From positions 248,001 through 312,000 of the forward strand of contig NZ_JACHEF010000008.1 in the NCBI RefSeq assembly GCF_014207355.1: a DNA stretch of 64,000 nucleotides. Direction: 5' to 3'. Positions 24,570-33,057 of the stretch are shown piece after piece; position 1 is the stretch's first letter; each line of letters begins with the position of its first letter. Made by a program: the position numbers and the translations under genes. This DNA comes from Mesorhizobium sangaii. GTDB lineage: Bacteria > Pseudomonadota > Alphaproteobacteria > Rhizobiales > Rhizobiaceae. The notes beneath the pieces were generated by a model. The model saw nothing but the letters and a program-made list of their open reading frames with translations, did not search any database and was not told the DNA's origin.

Positions 24570-26789
24570 ATGAGCTACACCAATTTCACCCTCGACACGG
24601 ACGCCGACGGCATTGCGCTGGTCACCTGGGACATGCCGGGCCGCTCTATGAACGTCTTCACCGAAGAGGCGATGCGGGAACTGAACGCCATCGTCGACAC
24701 GGTGGCGGGCGATGCCGCCATCAAGGGGGCGGTGATCACCTCCGGCAAGGACACCTTCTCCGGCGGTGCAGACATCACCATGCTGCAGAAGATGCTGACC
24801 ACCTTTGCCACCGAAAAGGACAAGGATGTCGAAAAGGCCACCAAGGCGCTGTTCGACAATGCCGGCACTATGACCGGCCTGTTCCGCAAGCTGGAAACGT
24901 CGGGCAAGCCCTGGGTGTCTGCGATCAACGGCACCTGCATGGGCGGTGCCTTCGAATTGTCGCTCGCTTGCCACGGCCGTGTCGCGGCCGATAGCGACAA
25001 GGTCAGGATGGCGCTTCCCGAAGTGAAGATCGGCATCTTCCCGGGCGCCGGCGGCACCCAGCGCGTGCCGCGGCTGACCGATCAGCAGCAGGCGCTGCAG
25101 ATGCTGACCTCCGGCCAGGCGCTGTCGCCGCAGAAGGCCAAGTCGATGGGCCTGATCCATGAGATCGCCGAACCGGCCAAGCTGGTCGACACCGCCAAGG
25201 CGATGATCAGGAACGGCTTGAAGCCGGTGGCGCCGTGGGACGAGAAGGGCTTCAAGCTGCCCGGAGGCCAGATCTATTCGCCAGCCGGCTTCAATCTGTG
25301 GCCGCCGGCCATCGCGATCCTGCGCCGCGAGACCTATGGCAACTATCCAGCTGCCGCCGCGATCCTGAAATGCGTCTATGAAGGCCTGCTGGTGCCGTTC
25401 GACACGGCCTTGCGCATCGAGCAGCGCTATTTCACCGAGATCATGCAGACCCAGGAAGCGGCGGCGATGATTCGCTCGCTGTTCGTATCGCTGCAGGAAC
25501 TGAACAAGGGCGCGCGTCGTCCGGCCGGTGTGCCGGATACCAAGTTCAAGAAGATCGGCATTCTCGGCGCCGGCTTCATGGGCGCCGGCATCGCCTATGT
25601 CACCGCCAAGGCCGGCATTCCGGTGGTTCTGCTCGACCGCGACATGGAGTCGGCCGCCAAGGGCAAGGCGCATTCCGACAGCCTGGTCTCGGATCAGGTG
25701 AAGAAGGGCCGCGCCAAGCCGGAGGAGAAGGACAAACTTCTGTCGCTGATCACGCCGACGGCCGACTATGCCGACCTTGCCGGTTGCGACCTGGTGGTCG
25801 AAGCGGTGTTCGAGGATTCCGCCGTCAAGAAGAGCGCCACCGAGCAGGCGGAAGCGGTGCTTAAAGCCTCGGCGATCTTCGCCTCCAACACCTCGACCAT
25901 TCCGATTTCGTCTCTGGCCAAGAATTCGGCGCGGCCGAAGAACTTCATCGGCATCCACTTCTTCTCGCCGGTCGATAGGATGATGCTGGTCGAGATCATT
26001 TTGGGCAAGAAGACCGGCGACAAGGCGCTCGCGACAGCCATCGATTTCGTCCGTGCCATCAAGAAGACGCCGATTGTCGTCAACGACACCCGCGGCTTCT
26101 ACGTCAATCGCTGCGTGCTGCGTTACATGTCGGAAGCCTACAAGATGCTGATCGAAGGCGTGCCTGCGCCCATGATCGAGAATGCGGCAAAGGCCGCCGG
26201 CATGCCAGTTGGCCCGCTAGCTCTGACCGACGAGACGGCCATCGACCTCGCGCAGAAAATCATGAAGCAGACCATGCGCGATCTCGGCGACGCCGCCGTC
26301 GACCAGAAGCAGATGGCGCTGATCAACACAATGGTCGACGACCATGGCCGCTTCGGCCGCAAGAACGGCAAGGGTTTTTACGACTATCCCGCCAAGCCGG
26401 CCAAGAAGAAGCTGTGGCCGGGCCTGAAGAATCTCTATCCGCAGCTTGCGGCCGAGAAGGTCGATTATGAAGAGCTACAGCAGCGGCTGCTGGTCACCAT
26501 CGCGCTGGAAGCGGCCAGGGTGATGGAAGAGGGTATCGTCACCGATCCGCGTGAGGCCGATGTCGGCTCGATCCTGGCCTTCGGCTTCGCGCCCTTCACC
26601 GGCGGCGCGCTGTCCTATATCGACGGTATCGGCGCCAAGGCATTCGTCAAGATCGCCAAGAAGCTTCAGAAGAAATACGGCGCCGAATTCAAGGCGCCCA
26701 AGCTGCTGCTCGATATGGCCGAAAAGGGCGAGACCTTCTACGAGCGCTTCAATCCCTACTCCAAGGGTGACGTGAAGCAGGCAGCCTGA
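24570..26789 (+). CDS. Bifunctional enoyl-CoA hydratase/3-hydroxyacyl-CoA dehydrogenase (FadJ/FadB type)
   Basis: This 739-residue multifunctional enzyme has a crotonase domain at residues 1-190 with the oxyanion region FSGGADITML and catalytic glutamates in the MALPEVKIGIFPGAGGTQR segment. A Rossmann NAD-binding domain starts near 329 (IGILGAGFMGAGIAYV). A 3-hydroxyacyl-CoA dehydrogenase C-terminal domain has the active His/Glu in IGIHFFSPVDRMMLVEII. It completes the pathway with the dehydrogenases and thiolase upstream. A hairpin at 26846-26868 follows. Confidence 0.93.
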   Translation: MSYTNFTLDTDADGIALVTWDMPGRSMNVFTEEAMRELNAIVDTVAGDAAIKGAVITSGKDTFSGGADITMLQKMLTTFATEKDKDVEKATKALFDNAGTMTGLFRKLETSGKPWVSAINGTCMGGAFELSLACHGRVAADSDKVRMALPEVKIGIFPGAGGTQRVPRLTDQQQALQMLTSGQALSPQKAKSMGLIHEIAEPAKLVDTAKAMIRNGLKPVAPWDEKGFKLPGGQIYSPAGFNLWPPAIAILRRETYGNYPAAAAILKCVYEGLLVPFDTALRIEQRYFTEIMQTQEAAAMIRSLFVSLQELNKGARRPAGVPDTKFKKIGILGAGFMGAGIAYVTAKAGIPVVLLDRDMESAAKGKAHSDSLVSDQVKKGRAKPEEKDKLLSLITPTADYADLAGCDLVVEAVFEDSAVKKSATEQAEAVLKASAIFASNTSTIPISSLAKNSARPKNFIGIHFFSPVDRMMLVEIILGKKTGDKALATAIDFVRAIKKTPIVVNDTRGFYVNRCVLRYMSEAYKMLIEGVPAPMIENAAKAAGMPVGPLALTDETAIDLAQKIMKQTMRDLGDAAVDQKQMALINTMVDDHGRFGRKNGKGFYDYPAKPAKKKLWPGLKNLYPQLAAEKVDYEELQQRLLVTIALEAARVMEEGIVTDPREADVGSILAFGFAPFTGGALSYIDGIGAKAFVKIAKKLQKKYGAEFKAPKLLLDMAEKGETFYERFNPYSKGDVKQAA

Positions 26790-26845
26790 CACTGGTCGAT
26801 CCATGTTTGGGCGCGACGGCCGTAGCCCTTTGGTTTGCGCATGAT

Positions 26846-26868
26846 GGCCACGGCACACAGCCGTGGCC
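26846..26868 (+). terminator. Stem-loop after the beta-oxidation operon
   Basis: A perfect 8-bp stem, ggccacgg / ccgtggcc, with loop cacacag lies 57 bp after the operon's last stop. The following DNA (ggcgcgctttggctttccc) has only a weak T-tract, so termination may be partial or Rho-assisted. Confidence 0.45.
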
Positions 26869-26951
26869 GGCGCGCTTTGGCTTTCCCATGCGGTCCGTCG
26901 GTGATAAATTAGCTTTTGCTAACTTAAAGTTGGCAGAAGGACGTAATCGTC

Positions 26952-27257
26952 ATGCGTATGATGCTGAGAGTTTCCATCCCGGCTGAGGAAGGCAACAAGG
27001 CGATCAAGAACGGCAGCATGGCCAAGTTCATCGAGCACACCTTGTCCGATCTCGGCCCGGAGGCCGCCTATTTCACCGCCGACGGTGGCCGGCGAACGGC
27101 CTATCTCGTCGTGGAGGTAAAGGACAGTTCGGATATGCCCTATGTCGCCGAGCGGTTCTTCTTCGCGTTCAATGCGAGCGTCGAGATGATCTCGGTGATG
27201 AACGCCGAGGAACTCAGGAAGGGCTTGCCGAGGGCGATGGCGGCGATGGCCGGATAG
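26952..27257 (+). CDS. Conserved hypothetical protein, alpha/beta-barrel type
   Basis: This 101-residue protein begins MRMMLRVSIPAEEGNKAIK. The alternating hydrophobic strands (MMLRVSIP, TAYLVVEVKD, SVEMISVM) and intervening helices suggest a small ferredoxin-like dimeric barrel. I remember close Rhizobiales relatives that are sometimes misnamed pantothenate synthetase; no enzymatic motif supports that. It stands alone between two hairpin-marked units. Confidence 0.72.
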   Translation: MRMMLRVSIPAEEGNKAIKNGSMAKFIEHTLSDLGPEAAYFTADGGRRTAYLVVEVKDSSDMPYVAERFFFAFNASVEMISVMNAEELRKGLPRAMAAMAG

Positions 27258-27374
27258 GCTCATCGGCGATCATTGGTGTCCGATCACTGGACCGCAGCGT
27301 TATCGCGGCGGCACGCAGTTCTGTCGGCGACGCGGCGGCTGCGCCCGGTGGACATGACGGCGGATGCGCGTTAG

Positions 27375-27398
27375 ACAGGAAGAGGCATTTTTTCCTGT
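27375..27398 (+). promoter_or_regulatory. Inverted repeat just upstream of the S24 repressor, candidate autooperator
   Basis: ACAGGAA and TTCCTGT at 27375-27381 and 27392-27398 form a perfect 7-bp inverted repeat with a 10-bp centre. It ends 16 bp before the TTG start of the repressor gene. As DNA it would suit a dimeric repressor; as RNA it would form a hairpin just before the Shine-Dalgarno GGAGAG. Confidence 0.5.
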
Positions 27399-27414
27399 TT
27401 CGAGGAGAGCGAGA

Positions 27415-28056
27415 TTGCTCTCGCATGACCGTGTCTGGGCTGCCATTGATGCTCTCGCCGAGCGCTATTCGCTGTCGGCTTCGGGGCTGGCCCGGCGCGC
27501 GGGGCTCGATTCGACGGCCTTCAACAAGTCGAAACGTCTGTCGTCAGATGGCCGGCCGCGCTGGCCTTCGACCGAATCGCTGGCCAAGATCATCGAGGCG
27601 ACGGGCGCTACACTCGACGAATTCATCGGCCTGATCGAGGGCAGGGCCGGATCCGCATCGGTCGCCGGCAGGCGCTCCGTGCCGTTGCTCGGCTTTGCCC
27701 AGGCCGGCGCCGGCGGCTTCTTCGACGATGCCGGCTTCCCGGCCGGGCAGGGCTGGGACCTGGTCGAACTGCCGGCGCAATCGACCGAGAGCTCCTACGC
27801 GCTGCAGGTGCAAGGTGATTCCATGCTGCCGCTCTACCGCAATGGCGACGTCCTGATCGTCGAGCCGGGCGCCGTCACCCGCAAGGGCGACCGCGTCGTC
27901 GTCAAGACAACCGCCGGCGAAGTGATGGCCAAGGTGCTCGAGCGCCAGACCGTCAAGTCGATTGCACTGGTCTCGCTCAATCCCGATCATCCGGACCGCG
28001 ACATTCCCATGCGCGATGTCGAATGGGTGGCGCGGATTGTCTGGGCAAGCCAGTAG
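27415..28056 (+). CDS. XRE/S24-type transcriptional regulator (CI/LexA-like)
   Basis: This is a 213-residue protein from the TTG at 27415, preceded by GGAGAG at 27404-27409. The N-terminal helix-turn-helix spans residues 5-60 (LARRAGLDSTAFNKSKRL), and a peptidase S24 domain covers the C-terminal half. The autocleavage dyad is visible: Ser in VQGDSMLPLY and Lys in RVVVKTTAGEVMAK. This is the fold of phage CI and LexA, but no phage genes surround it; chromosomal single copies in this order often respond to stress. The longer frame to 27364 runs through the inverted repeat and is less likely. Confidence 0.86.
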   Translation: MLSHDRVWAAIDALAERYSLSASGLARRAGLDSTAFNKSKRLSSDGRPRWPSTESLAKIIEATGATLDEFIGLIEGRAGSASVAGRRSVPLLGFAQAGAGGFFDDAGFPAGQGWDLVELPAQSTESSYALQVQGDSMLPLYRNGDVLIVEPGAVTRKGDRVVVKTTAGEVMAKVLERQTVKSIALVSLNPDHPDRDIPMRDVEWVARIVWASQ

Positions 28057-28065
28057 GTCCGGCTG

Positions 28066-28917
28066 GTGCGGCTCCCTCATCTTGTCCTGGCAGTTCTGAT
28101 GGTGCCGGCAATGGCCGCCATCGTCGTCGCCGGCGGTCGCACGCTGAAGGGAACCGAAGGCGTGGTGACGGTGGATCAGGTCGATCCGGGCGCCGAAACG
28201 ATCTCGCATGAGGGCAACGAGACGGTGCCTGCAGAGCCGGCGACATCCGCCATAACCGCTCCGCAGCCGCCAAAGCCGGCGCCACATTCGAGGGCGATCG
28301 ATCCTGAAATTATCGTACCACCGGAACTGCCCGCCGAAGGGCTTGAGCGCGTCGAGCCGCGCGAGCCCTTGAGCAAGCTGGCGCTGGCAGTGCCGCCCAA
28401 GCCGAAAATGCCCGACGACTGGAACGGGACAAAGTTGTTCCAGCCGGTCGCGCAGGCCGCCGGCCTGATCGAGGCCAAAGGCTACTCGGTCGCGGTGTCG
28501 GGCATCGACATCGTCAGGCAGGACGAGACCTGCAGCGATGACGGCAAATCCTGGCCGTGCGGCATCCGGGCGCGAACGGCGTTCCGCGCCTTCCTGCGTG
28601 GCCGCGCGGTGGTCTGCACCGTGCCGCCCGAGGGCGGTCGCGACCTGATCGCCGCCGAATGCCGGATCGGCAAGCAGGATGTCGGTCAATGGCTGGTCGA
28701 AAACGGCTGGGCTCGCGCCGCCAAGGGTGGGCCCTATGTCGAGGCCGGCGACAAGGCACGCACGACCAAGAAGGGCATTTTCGGGTCGCCGCCCAACCTT
28801 TCCGGCATGCCGGCGATGCCGGCCGCACCGAGCCCGGCGCCTCAGGCGCCGAGTTCGATCCTGGAAGAGGTCGACGGCGTGCTCAAGCCAGCTGACCAGC
28901 CAGCGCCCGCTCAATGA
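28066..28917 (+). CDS. Secreted thermonuclease-like (SNase) protein with degenerate active site
   Basis: This 283-residue protein starts at GTG 28066, ten bases after the repressor stop. An N-terminal signal or anchor helix (LPHLVLAVLMVPAMAAIVVAG) precedes a Pro/Glu-rich linker to about residue 125 and a staphylococcal-nuclease-like C-terminal region (WPCGIRARTAFRAFLRGRAV, then VGQWLVENGWARA). The usual RLxGIDAPE segment reads SGIDIVRQDETC, and the catalytic arginine positions are not clearly kept, so nuclease activity is doubtful. Its last 35 bp overlap the end of lysK on the other strand. Confidence 0.72.
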   Translation: MRLPHLVLAVLMVPAMAAIVVAGGRTLKGTEGVVTVDQVDPGAETISHEGNETVPAEPATSAITAPQPPKPAPHSRAIDPEIIVPPELPAEGLERVEPREPLSKLALAVPPKPKMPDDWNGTKLFQPVAQAAGLIEAKGYSVAVSGIDIVRQDETCSDDGKSWPCGIRARTAFRAFLRGRAVVCTVPPEGGRDLIAAECRIGKQDVGQWLVENGWARAAKGGPYVEAGDKARTTKKGIFGSPPNLSGMPAMPAAPSPAPQAPSSILEEVDGVLKPADQPAPAQ

Positions 28918-30529
28918 GCGCCCGCGTCTCGGCAATGCCATACAGCGCGGCGAACGAGCCGAAGCGCGGGCCGCGCTCCTGGCCGATCAGCACCTGGTAG
29001 ATCATCTGGAAGAAGGCGCCCGACACGCCGGGGCCGCCTTCCGGGCTCTGCTTTGAGTGATCCTGATAGCGTTCGATCCTGCGTGCGACGTTGAGCGAAG
29101 CGTTCTGGATCGCTTCGCCCTTGGCGTCCGCCGGCAGCGCGCCAAGCGCCGTGTCGAGGGCCGCCAGCGCCTCGCGCTCGACCTCGTCGGCGGGGCGGAA
29201 GGTTTTCGTCGGCTTCACGAAATCGTCGAAATAGCGGATCGCATGGCCGACCAGCTGGTCGAGCTCGGGATGCGTCTTTGGCGTTACCCCCGCGGTATGG
29301 CGCGAAATGAAGCCCCACAGCACATCCTTGTTCTGCGCGTTGGAAGCGCTGACCAGGTTGAGCAGCAGCGAGAACGGCACCGGCATGTCGATGGCCGGCG
29401 GGTTGCCGTCATGCATATGCCAGACCGGGTTGCCCAGCCGCTCCTTCCAGTCCTGCCGCGGGTAAGCGGCAAGGAAGGTGTAATACTCGTCCACTGCTCT
29501 CGGGATGACATCGAAATACAGCTTCTTGGCCTGCCGCGGCCGCTGGTACATATAGAGCCCGAGGCTCTCGGTCGGCGCATAGGTCAGCCACTCGTCGATG
29601 GTCAGCCCGTTGCCCTTCGATTTCGAGATCTTCTGGCCGTTTTCGTCGAGGAACAGTTCATAGACGAAATGTTCCGGCGCGCGCCCGCCCAGGATATTGC
29701 AGATGCGGTCATAGACCACCGCATTGGTCTGGTGGTCCTTGCCGAACATCTCGAAATCGACGCCGAGCGCTGCCCAGCGCATGCCGAAATCCGGCTTCCA
29801 CTGCAGCTTCACCCTGCCGCCGGTGATCGAAAGCGTGGTCTCGGTGCCTTCATCGTCGAAGGTGATGGTGCCGGCCTTGGCGTCGACATGCTTCATCGGC
29901 ACGTAAAGCACGCGGCCGCTCTTCGGCGAAATCGGCAGGAACGGACTGTAGGTCGCCTGCCGCTCGGAGCCGAGCGTCGGCAGCATCACCGCCATGATCT
30001 GGTCATAGCGTTCGGCGGCGCGCAGCAGCATCGCGTCGAAGCGGCCCGACTTGTAATATTGCGTCGCGCTGGCGAACTCGTAGTCGAAGCCGAACGTGTC
30101 CAGGAAGCGGCAAAGCATCGCGTTATTGTGATCGGCAAAGCTCGGGTAATCGTCGCCGAACGGATTGGGCACCGACGACAGCGGCTTGTGCAAATGGGGC
30201 TCCAGCGCCGCACGATCCGGCACGTTGTCGGGGATCTTGCGCATGCCGTCCATGTCGTCGGAAAAGCACAGCAGCTTGGTCGCAACCTTGTCCTGCGTCA
30301 GGACGCGGAAGGCGTGCCGCACCATCGTCGTGCGCGCCACCTCGCCGAACGTGCCGATATGCGGCAGGCCGGACGGTCCGTAGCCGGTCTCGAACAGGAT
30401 TGTTTCAGGAAAGTCGGTGCCCTTGTACCGTTCGATGATCTTCTTGGCTTCCTCGAACGGCCATGCCTTGCTCTCGGTCGCAGCCGCCAGCAGCTCGGGA
30501 TTGAGATCGATGGTGTTTGATCCCGCCAT
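28883..30529 (-). CDS. lysK: Lysyl-tRNA synthetase, class I
   Basis: This enzyme of about 548 residues charges tRNA-Lys. Class I signatures are present: PSGLPHIGTFGE (HIGH motif) near residue 50 and KISKSKGNGLT (KMSKS motif) near 280. Class I LysRS replaces the class II enzyme in most Alphaproteobacteria and archaea. I chose the ATG at 30529, with GGAAA nine bases upstream; a TTG at 30544 would add five residues. It ends convergent with the nuclease-like gene. Confidence 0.95.
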   Translation of the reverse strand: MAGSNTIDLNPELLAAATESKAWPFEEAKKIIERYKGTDFPETILFETGYGPSGLPHIGTFGEVARTTMVRHAFRVLTQDKVATKLLCFSDDMDGMRKIPDNVPDRAALEPHLHKPLSSVPNPFGDDYPSFADHNNAMLCRFLDTFGFDYEFASATQYYKSGRFDAMLLRAAERYDQIMAVMLPTLGSERQATYSPFLPISPKSGRVLYVPMKHVDAKAGTITFDDEGTETTLSITGGRVKLQWKPDFGMRWAALGVDFEMFGKDHQTNAVVYDRICNILGGRAPEHFVYELFLDENGQKISKSKGNGLTIDEWLTYAPTESLGLYMYQRPRQAKKLYFDVIPRAVDEYYTFLAAYPRQDWKERLGNPVWHMHDGNPPAIDMPVPFSLLLNLVSASNAQNKDVLWGFISRHTAGVTPKTHPELDQLVGHAIRYFDDFVKPTKTFRPADEVEREALAALDTALGALPADAKGEAIQNASLNVARRIERYQDHSKQSPEGGPGVSGAFFQMIYQVLIGQERGPRFGSFAALYGIAETRALIERALAGQLA

Positions 30530-30686
30530 GTCGCAGTTTTCCAAATAAATCGCCGGTGTTGCCCTGAGCAGGGGTTTTCAACCGGTCTCTAGGCGTGCGT
30601 GGCCGGAGCGTCAACGCGTGCGGCGCTTTTTCCTTGCGGTGCAGATACCACTTTCCTACCTTCGGAACCCATTCAAGGAGTATGGA

Positions 30687-31100
30687 ATGCCGTTGCCGAC
30701 GCCGCACGAAGCGCTGATCTACCTGATGGTCATCACCTCGGCTTCCGACCGCGACATGACCGATGTCGAGCTGGCCCGGATCGGCGACGTCGTCCGCTCG
30801 TGGCCGGTGTTCGAGGATTTCAATCGCGACCGGCTGGTCGGCGTCGCCCAGGCCTGCCAGAAGATGCTTAATGAAAAGGGCGGGCTGGAAGGCGTTCTTG
30901 CGCGGGTTGCCCAGGCCTTGCCGGAGCGCTTGCGCGACACCGCCTATGCCGCCGCCTTCGAAGTGGCCGCCGTCGATCTCGAAATGCGCATGGAAGAAGT
31001 CCGAGTGCTGCAGCTCATCCGCCGCCAGCTCGACCTCGACACCTTGACCGTCGCCGCGATCGGTCGTGCCGCCAAGGCGAGGCTGCGCACCCTGACCTAG
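30687..31100 (+). CDS. TerB-like tellurite resistance family protein
   Basis: This all-helical protein of 137 residues starts at ATG 30687 with AAGGAG six bases upstream. The two helical repeats around VITSASDRDMTDVELARIG and AAVDLEMRMEEVRVLQLI carry acidic residues spaced as in TerB-type metal-binding folds. Members are cytoplasmic and of unclear role. It stands alone, convergent with a binding-protein gene. A specific tellurite function should not be assumed. Confidence 0.78.
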   Translation: MPLPTPHEALIYLMVITSASDRDMTDVELARIGDVVRSWPVFEDFNRDRLVGVAQACQKMLNEKGGLEGVLARVAQALPERLRDTAYAAAFEVAAVDLEMRMEEVRVLQLIRRQLDLDTLTVAAIGRAAKARLRTLT

Positions 31101-31118
31101 GGCGCTGCCTTTCGGTGG

Positions 31119-31970
31119 CTAGAAGAAGCTGACCGGAAAATAGCGCAGATAGAATTCGGCGAACGTGCCCTTCATCGAGATCTCCTGCAGCGCGTAGTCG
31201 AACGCGGCGGCCAGTGCGGGGTCGTCCGCCCTGGTGGCGATGGCCATGCCCGAACCCAGATATTCGGGCGCCAGATAGGGACCGCCGGCAAAGCGGCAGC
31301 AGCCGGTCGCATCCGATCCGCCCAGCCAGAAGGCCAGCCGCATGCCGTCGCCGAAGGCGGCGTCGAGCTTGCCGGCCTTGAGATCGGCATAGAGATCTTC
31401 CGGCCTGTCGAAGGGGACGATCTGACCGGTGTTGAAATAGTCGCGCAGCATGCGCTCATGCGCCGAGCCGGCGAGCACGCCGACACGCTTGCCGCGCAAT
31501 TTGTCGAAGACCGGTTCGGTCAGGTCCTTGCTCTTCTGTATGACGAAGCGAGCCGGGAACTGCAGGTAGGAGCGCGAGAAGGCATAGGTCGAGCGAGATT
31601 CGGGCGTTGCGGCGATTCCGGCGATGATCGCTTCGCCCTCACCTTTCTGCAGCGCGCCTTCGAGCTCTGCCCAGGGCAGGGCCTGGATCTGGCATTTGTC
31701 AACGATACCAAGCTCGGCGCAGATGGCGCGTGCCAGATCGATATGGAAACCGGACAGTTTTCCCGACCCGTCGAGGAAATTGAATGGTGGAAAATCCGTG
31801 GTCGTCAGGAAGCGCAGCCGCGGCAGTGCCGAGAGGTCCGGTTTCGGCAGCCGCTCCTTGGCATCCCACAGTACCGGCACCTGCGGCTCGGCGGCTGGCG
31901 CTGTATTGGCGACCGACACTGCTGCGATCAGCAGCGACGCAAGAGCCAAAAACCTCCACTGGAACGCCAC
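31119..31970 (-). CDS. Periplasmic solute-binding protein, SBP_bac_3 family
   Basis: This 283-residue protein has a signal peptide (VAFQWRFLALASLLIAAVS, cleaved near PAAE) and the bilobed fold of amino-acid-type binding proteins: FPPFNFLDGSGKLSGFHIDLARAI in lobe 1 and LRGKRVGVLAGS in the hinge region. The start is GTG at 31970 with GGCGGAG seven bases upstream; the frame open to 32483 crosses the quorum-sensing promoter and is not coding. A CC pair (TGCCRFAGG) is unusual. No permease or ATPase lies nearby, so it may be an orphan receptor or feed a transporter elsewhere. Confidence 0.83.
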   Translation of the reverse strand: MAFQWRFLALASLLIAAVSVANTAPAAEPQVPVLWDAKERLPKPDLSALPRLRFLTTTDFPPFNFLDGSGKLSGFHIDLARAICAELGIVDKCQIQALPWAELEGALQKGEGEAIIAGIAATPESRSTYAFSRSYLQFPARFVIQKSKDLTEPVFDKLRGKRVGVLAGSAHERMLRDYFNTGQIVPFDRPEDLYADLKAGKLDAAFGDGMRLAFWLGGSDATGCCRFAGGPYLAPEYLGSGMAIATRADDPALAAAFDYALQEISMKGTFAEFYLRYFPVSFF

Positions 31971-32206
31971 GATAAGACTCCGCCGCAGTCGTGTTGGCAG
32001 GTTTTGGTACGAAAATGACAAAGGTACAATGCTTTTTGATTTCAACGCGTCGATTTCAGGATATGCTTTAGGGAGTTTGCAAATAGCAGTGGCTGCCTTG
32101 GTTGGGGGACCAGGGTTGAGAACCACGACCGGAAACATGCGGTTTGCAATCCGTGGTCGGTGGTGAAGTGCAAACGAAGCACGCATCATTGGTCGCAATG
32201 CATGAG

Positions 32207-32227
32207 GCAACATAGGGTTGATGTTGC
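32207..32227 (+). promoter_or_regulatory. Hairpin abutting the luxR start codon
   Basis: GCAACAT at 32207-32213 and ATGTTGC at 32221-32227 form a perfect 7-bp stem with loop AGGGTTG. The stem ends one base before the ATG at 32229. The only Shine-Dalgarno-like bases (AGGG) lie in the loop, so the structure could limit or tune translation of the quorum-sensing receptor. Confidence 0.5.
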
Positions 32228-32228
32228 G

Positions 32229-32960
32229 ATGGGTCAGTTCGATCGCACGCTGGAATTCATAGACCAACTGCAGCACGCCGGAACGGCGGCGGCAGTCTGC
32301 GAAACGTTGCTGGGTGTAACGTCGGATTTCGGGCTCACCGCGCTGATGGCGGGAACCGTGCCGCAGCCGGGCACGCCAAGCGGCCAGCAAAAGCAGCATG
32401 TGCTTCTCTGCGACTGGCCTGTTGAATGGCTGGAGCGCTATGTGGCGCGCAACTATGTCGATCACGACCCGGTCGTCAGCCACATGAAACAGCTGCAGGC
32501 GCCGTTCCAGTGGCGCGAAGCCTCACAGGGCGCCCGCATCGACAAAAGCAGCGGCGAAGTGATGGGCGATGCCGGCGCGTTCAAGCTGCGCGACGGATTG
32601 GCCTTCCCGCTGATCACGCTCGACGGCCAGATCGTCATGGTGTCGCTGGGTGGCGAGGCAGTCGAATTGTCGGCGGCCGAGTTCGGCCTGGTGTCGCTGG
32701 TGTCGACCTATGCGGTCGGCCGCGCCATGCAGCTCCACACGATGGCGAGCAACACCATCGATCACATCGTACTGACGCCGCGCGAACGCGAATGCCTGCA
32801 ATGGGCCGCCGTCGGCAAGTCCGAGTGGGAGATTTCGCAAATCCTTGGCATCTCCGAACACACCTCGGAGAAACATCTTCTTAACGCCAAAAGCAAACTT
32901 GGTGCCGTCAACCGGGTTCAGGCGGTCGCGGAAGCGATAAGGCGGGGCTACATTAGTTAG
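32229..32960 (+). CDS. mqsR: LuxR-type quorum-sensing regulator
   Basis: This 243-residue protein has an N-terminal acyl-homoserine-lactone-binding domain (1-165) and a C-terminal GerE helix-turn-helix (VLTPRERECLQWAAVGKSEW onward). All six residues conserved in TraR/LuxR ligand pockets are present: W67, Y71, D80, P81, W95 and G123. A LuxI-type synthase and a crotonase-fold gene follow on the same strand. The LuxR-LuxI-crotonase order is what I recall as the mqsRIC locus of Mesorhizobium, and the symbol rests on that order. A hairpin abuts the start codon. Confidence 0.88.
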   Translation: MGQFDRTLEFIDQLQHAGTAAAVCETLLGVTSDFGLTALMAGTVPQPGTPSGQQKQHVLLCDWPVEWLERYVARNYVDHDPVVSHMKQLQAPFQWREASQGARIDKSSGEVMGDAGAFKLRDGLAFPLITLDGQIVMVSLGGEAVELSAAEFGLVSLVSTYAVGRAMQLHTMASNTIDHIVLTPRERECLQWAAVGKSEWEISQILGISEHTSEKHLLNAKSKLGAVNRVQAVAEAIRRGYIS

Positions 32961-32978
32961 GTCGGCCGTGCCGGCCTA
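32958..32978 (+). other. Stem-loop at the luxR stop codon
   Basis: TAGGTCGGC and GCCGGCCTA pair over nine positions (one G-U) with a three-base loop, starting in the luxR TAG itself. No T-run follows (gcaattctag), so this is a weak terminator or mRNA-processing hairpin that could uncouple luxR from luxI. Confidence 0.5.
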
Positions 32979-33057
32979 GCAATTCTAGCCTACGCGATCA
33001 CGCAATTTTCTCATCGAAGCACGGCCGTATCTTCCTCTGAAACCAGGAGATGACGGA

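Noticed and set aside
20095..25958. Long minus-strand open frames opposite the beta-oxidation operon
   Set aside because: Their composition is His/Arg/Gly-rich noise and the plus strand encodes four clear enzymes.
31971..32483. N-terminal extension of the periplasmic binding protein to 454 residues
   Set aside because: It would run through the luxR promoter and gene on the other strand and would bury the signal peptide internally.
32961..33057. Lux box before luxI
   Set aside because: No 18-20 bp dyad of the lux-box type could be seen by eye; only a stop-codon hairpin is present.
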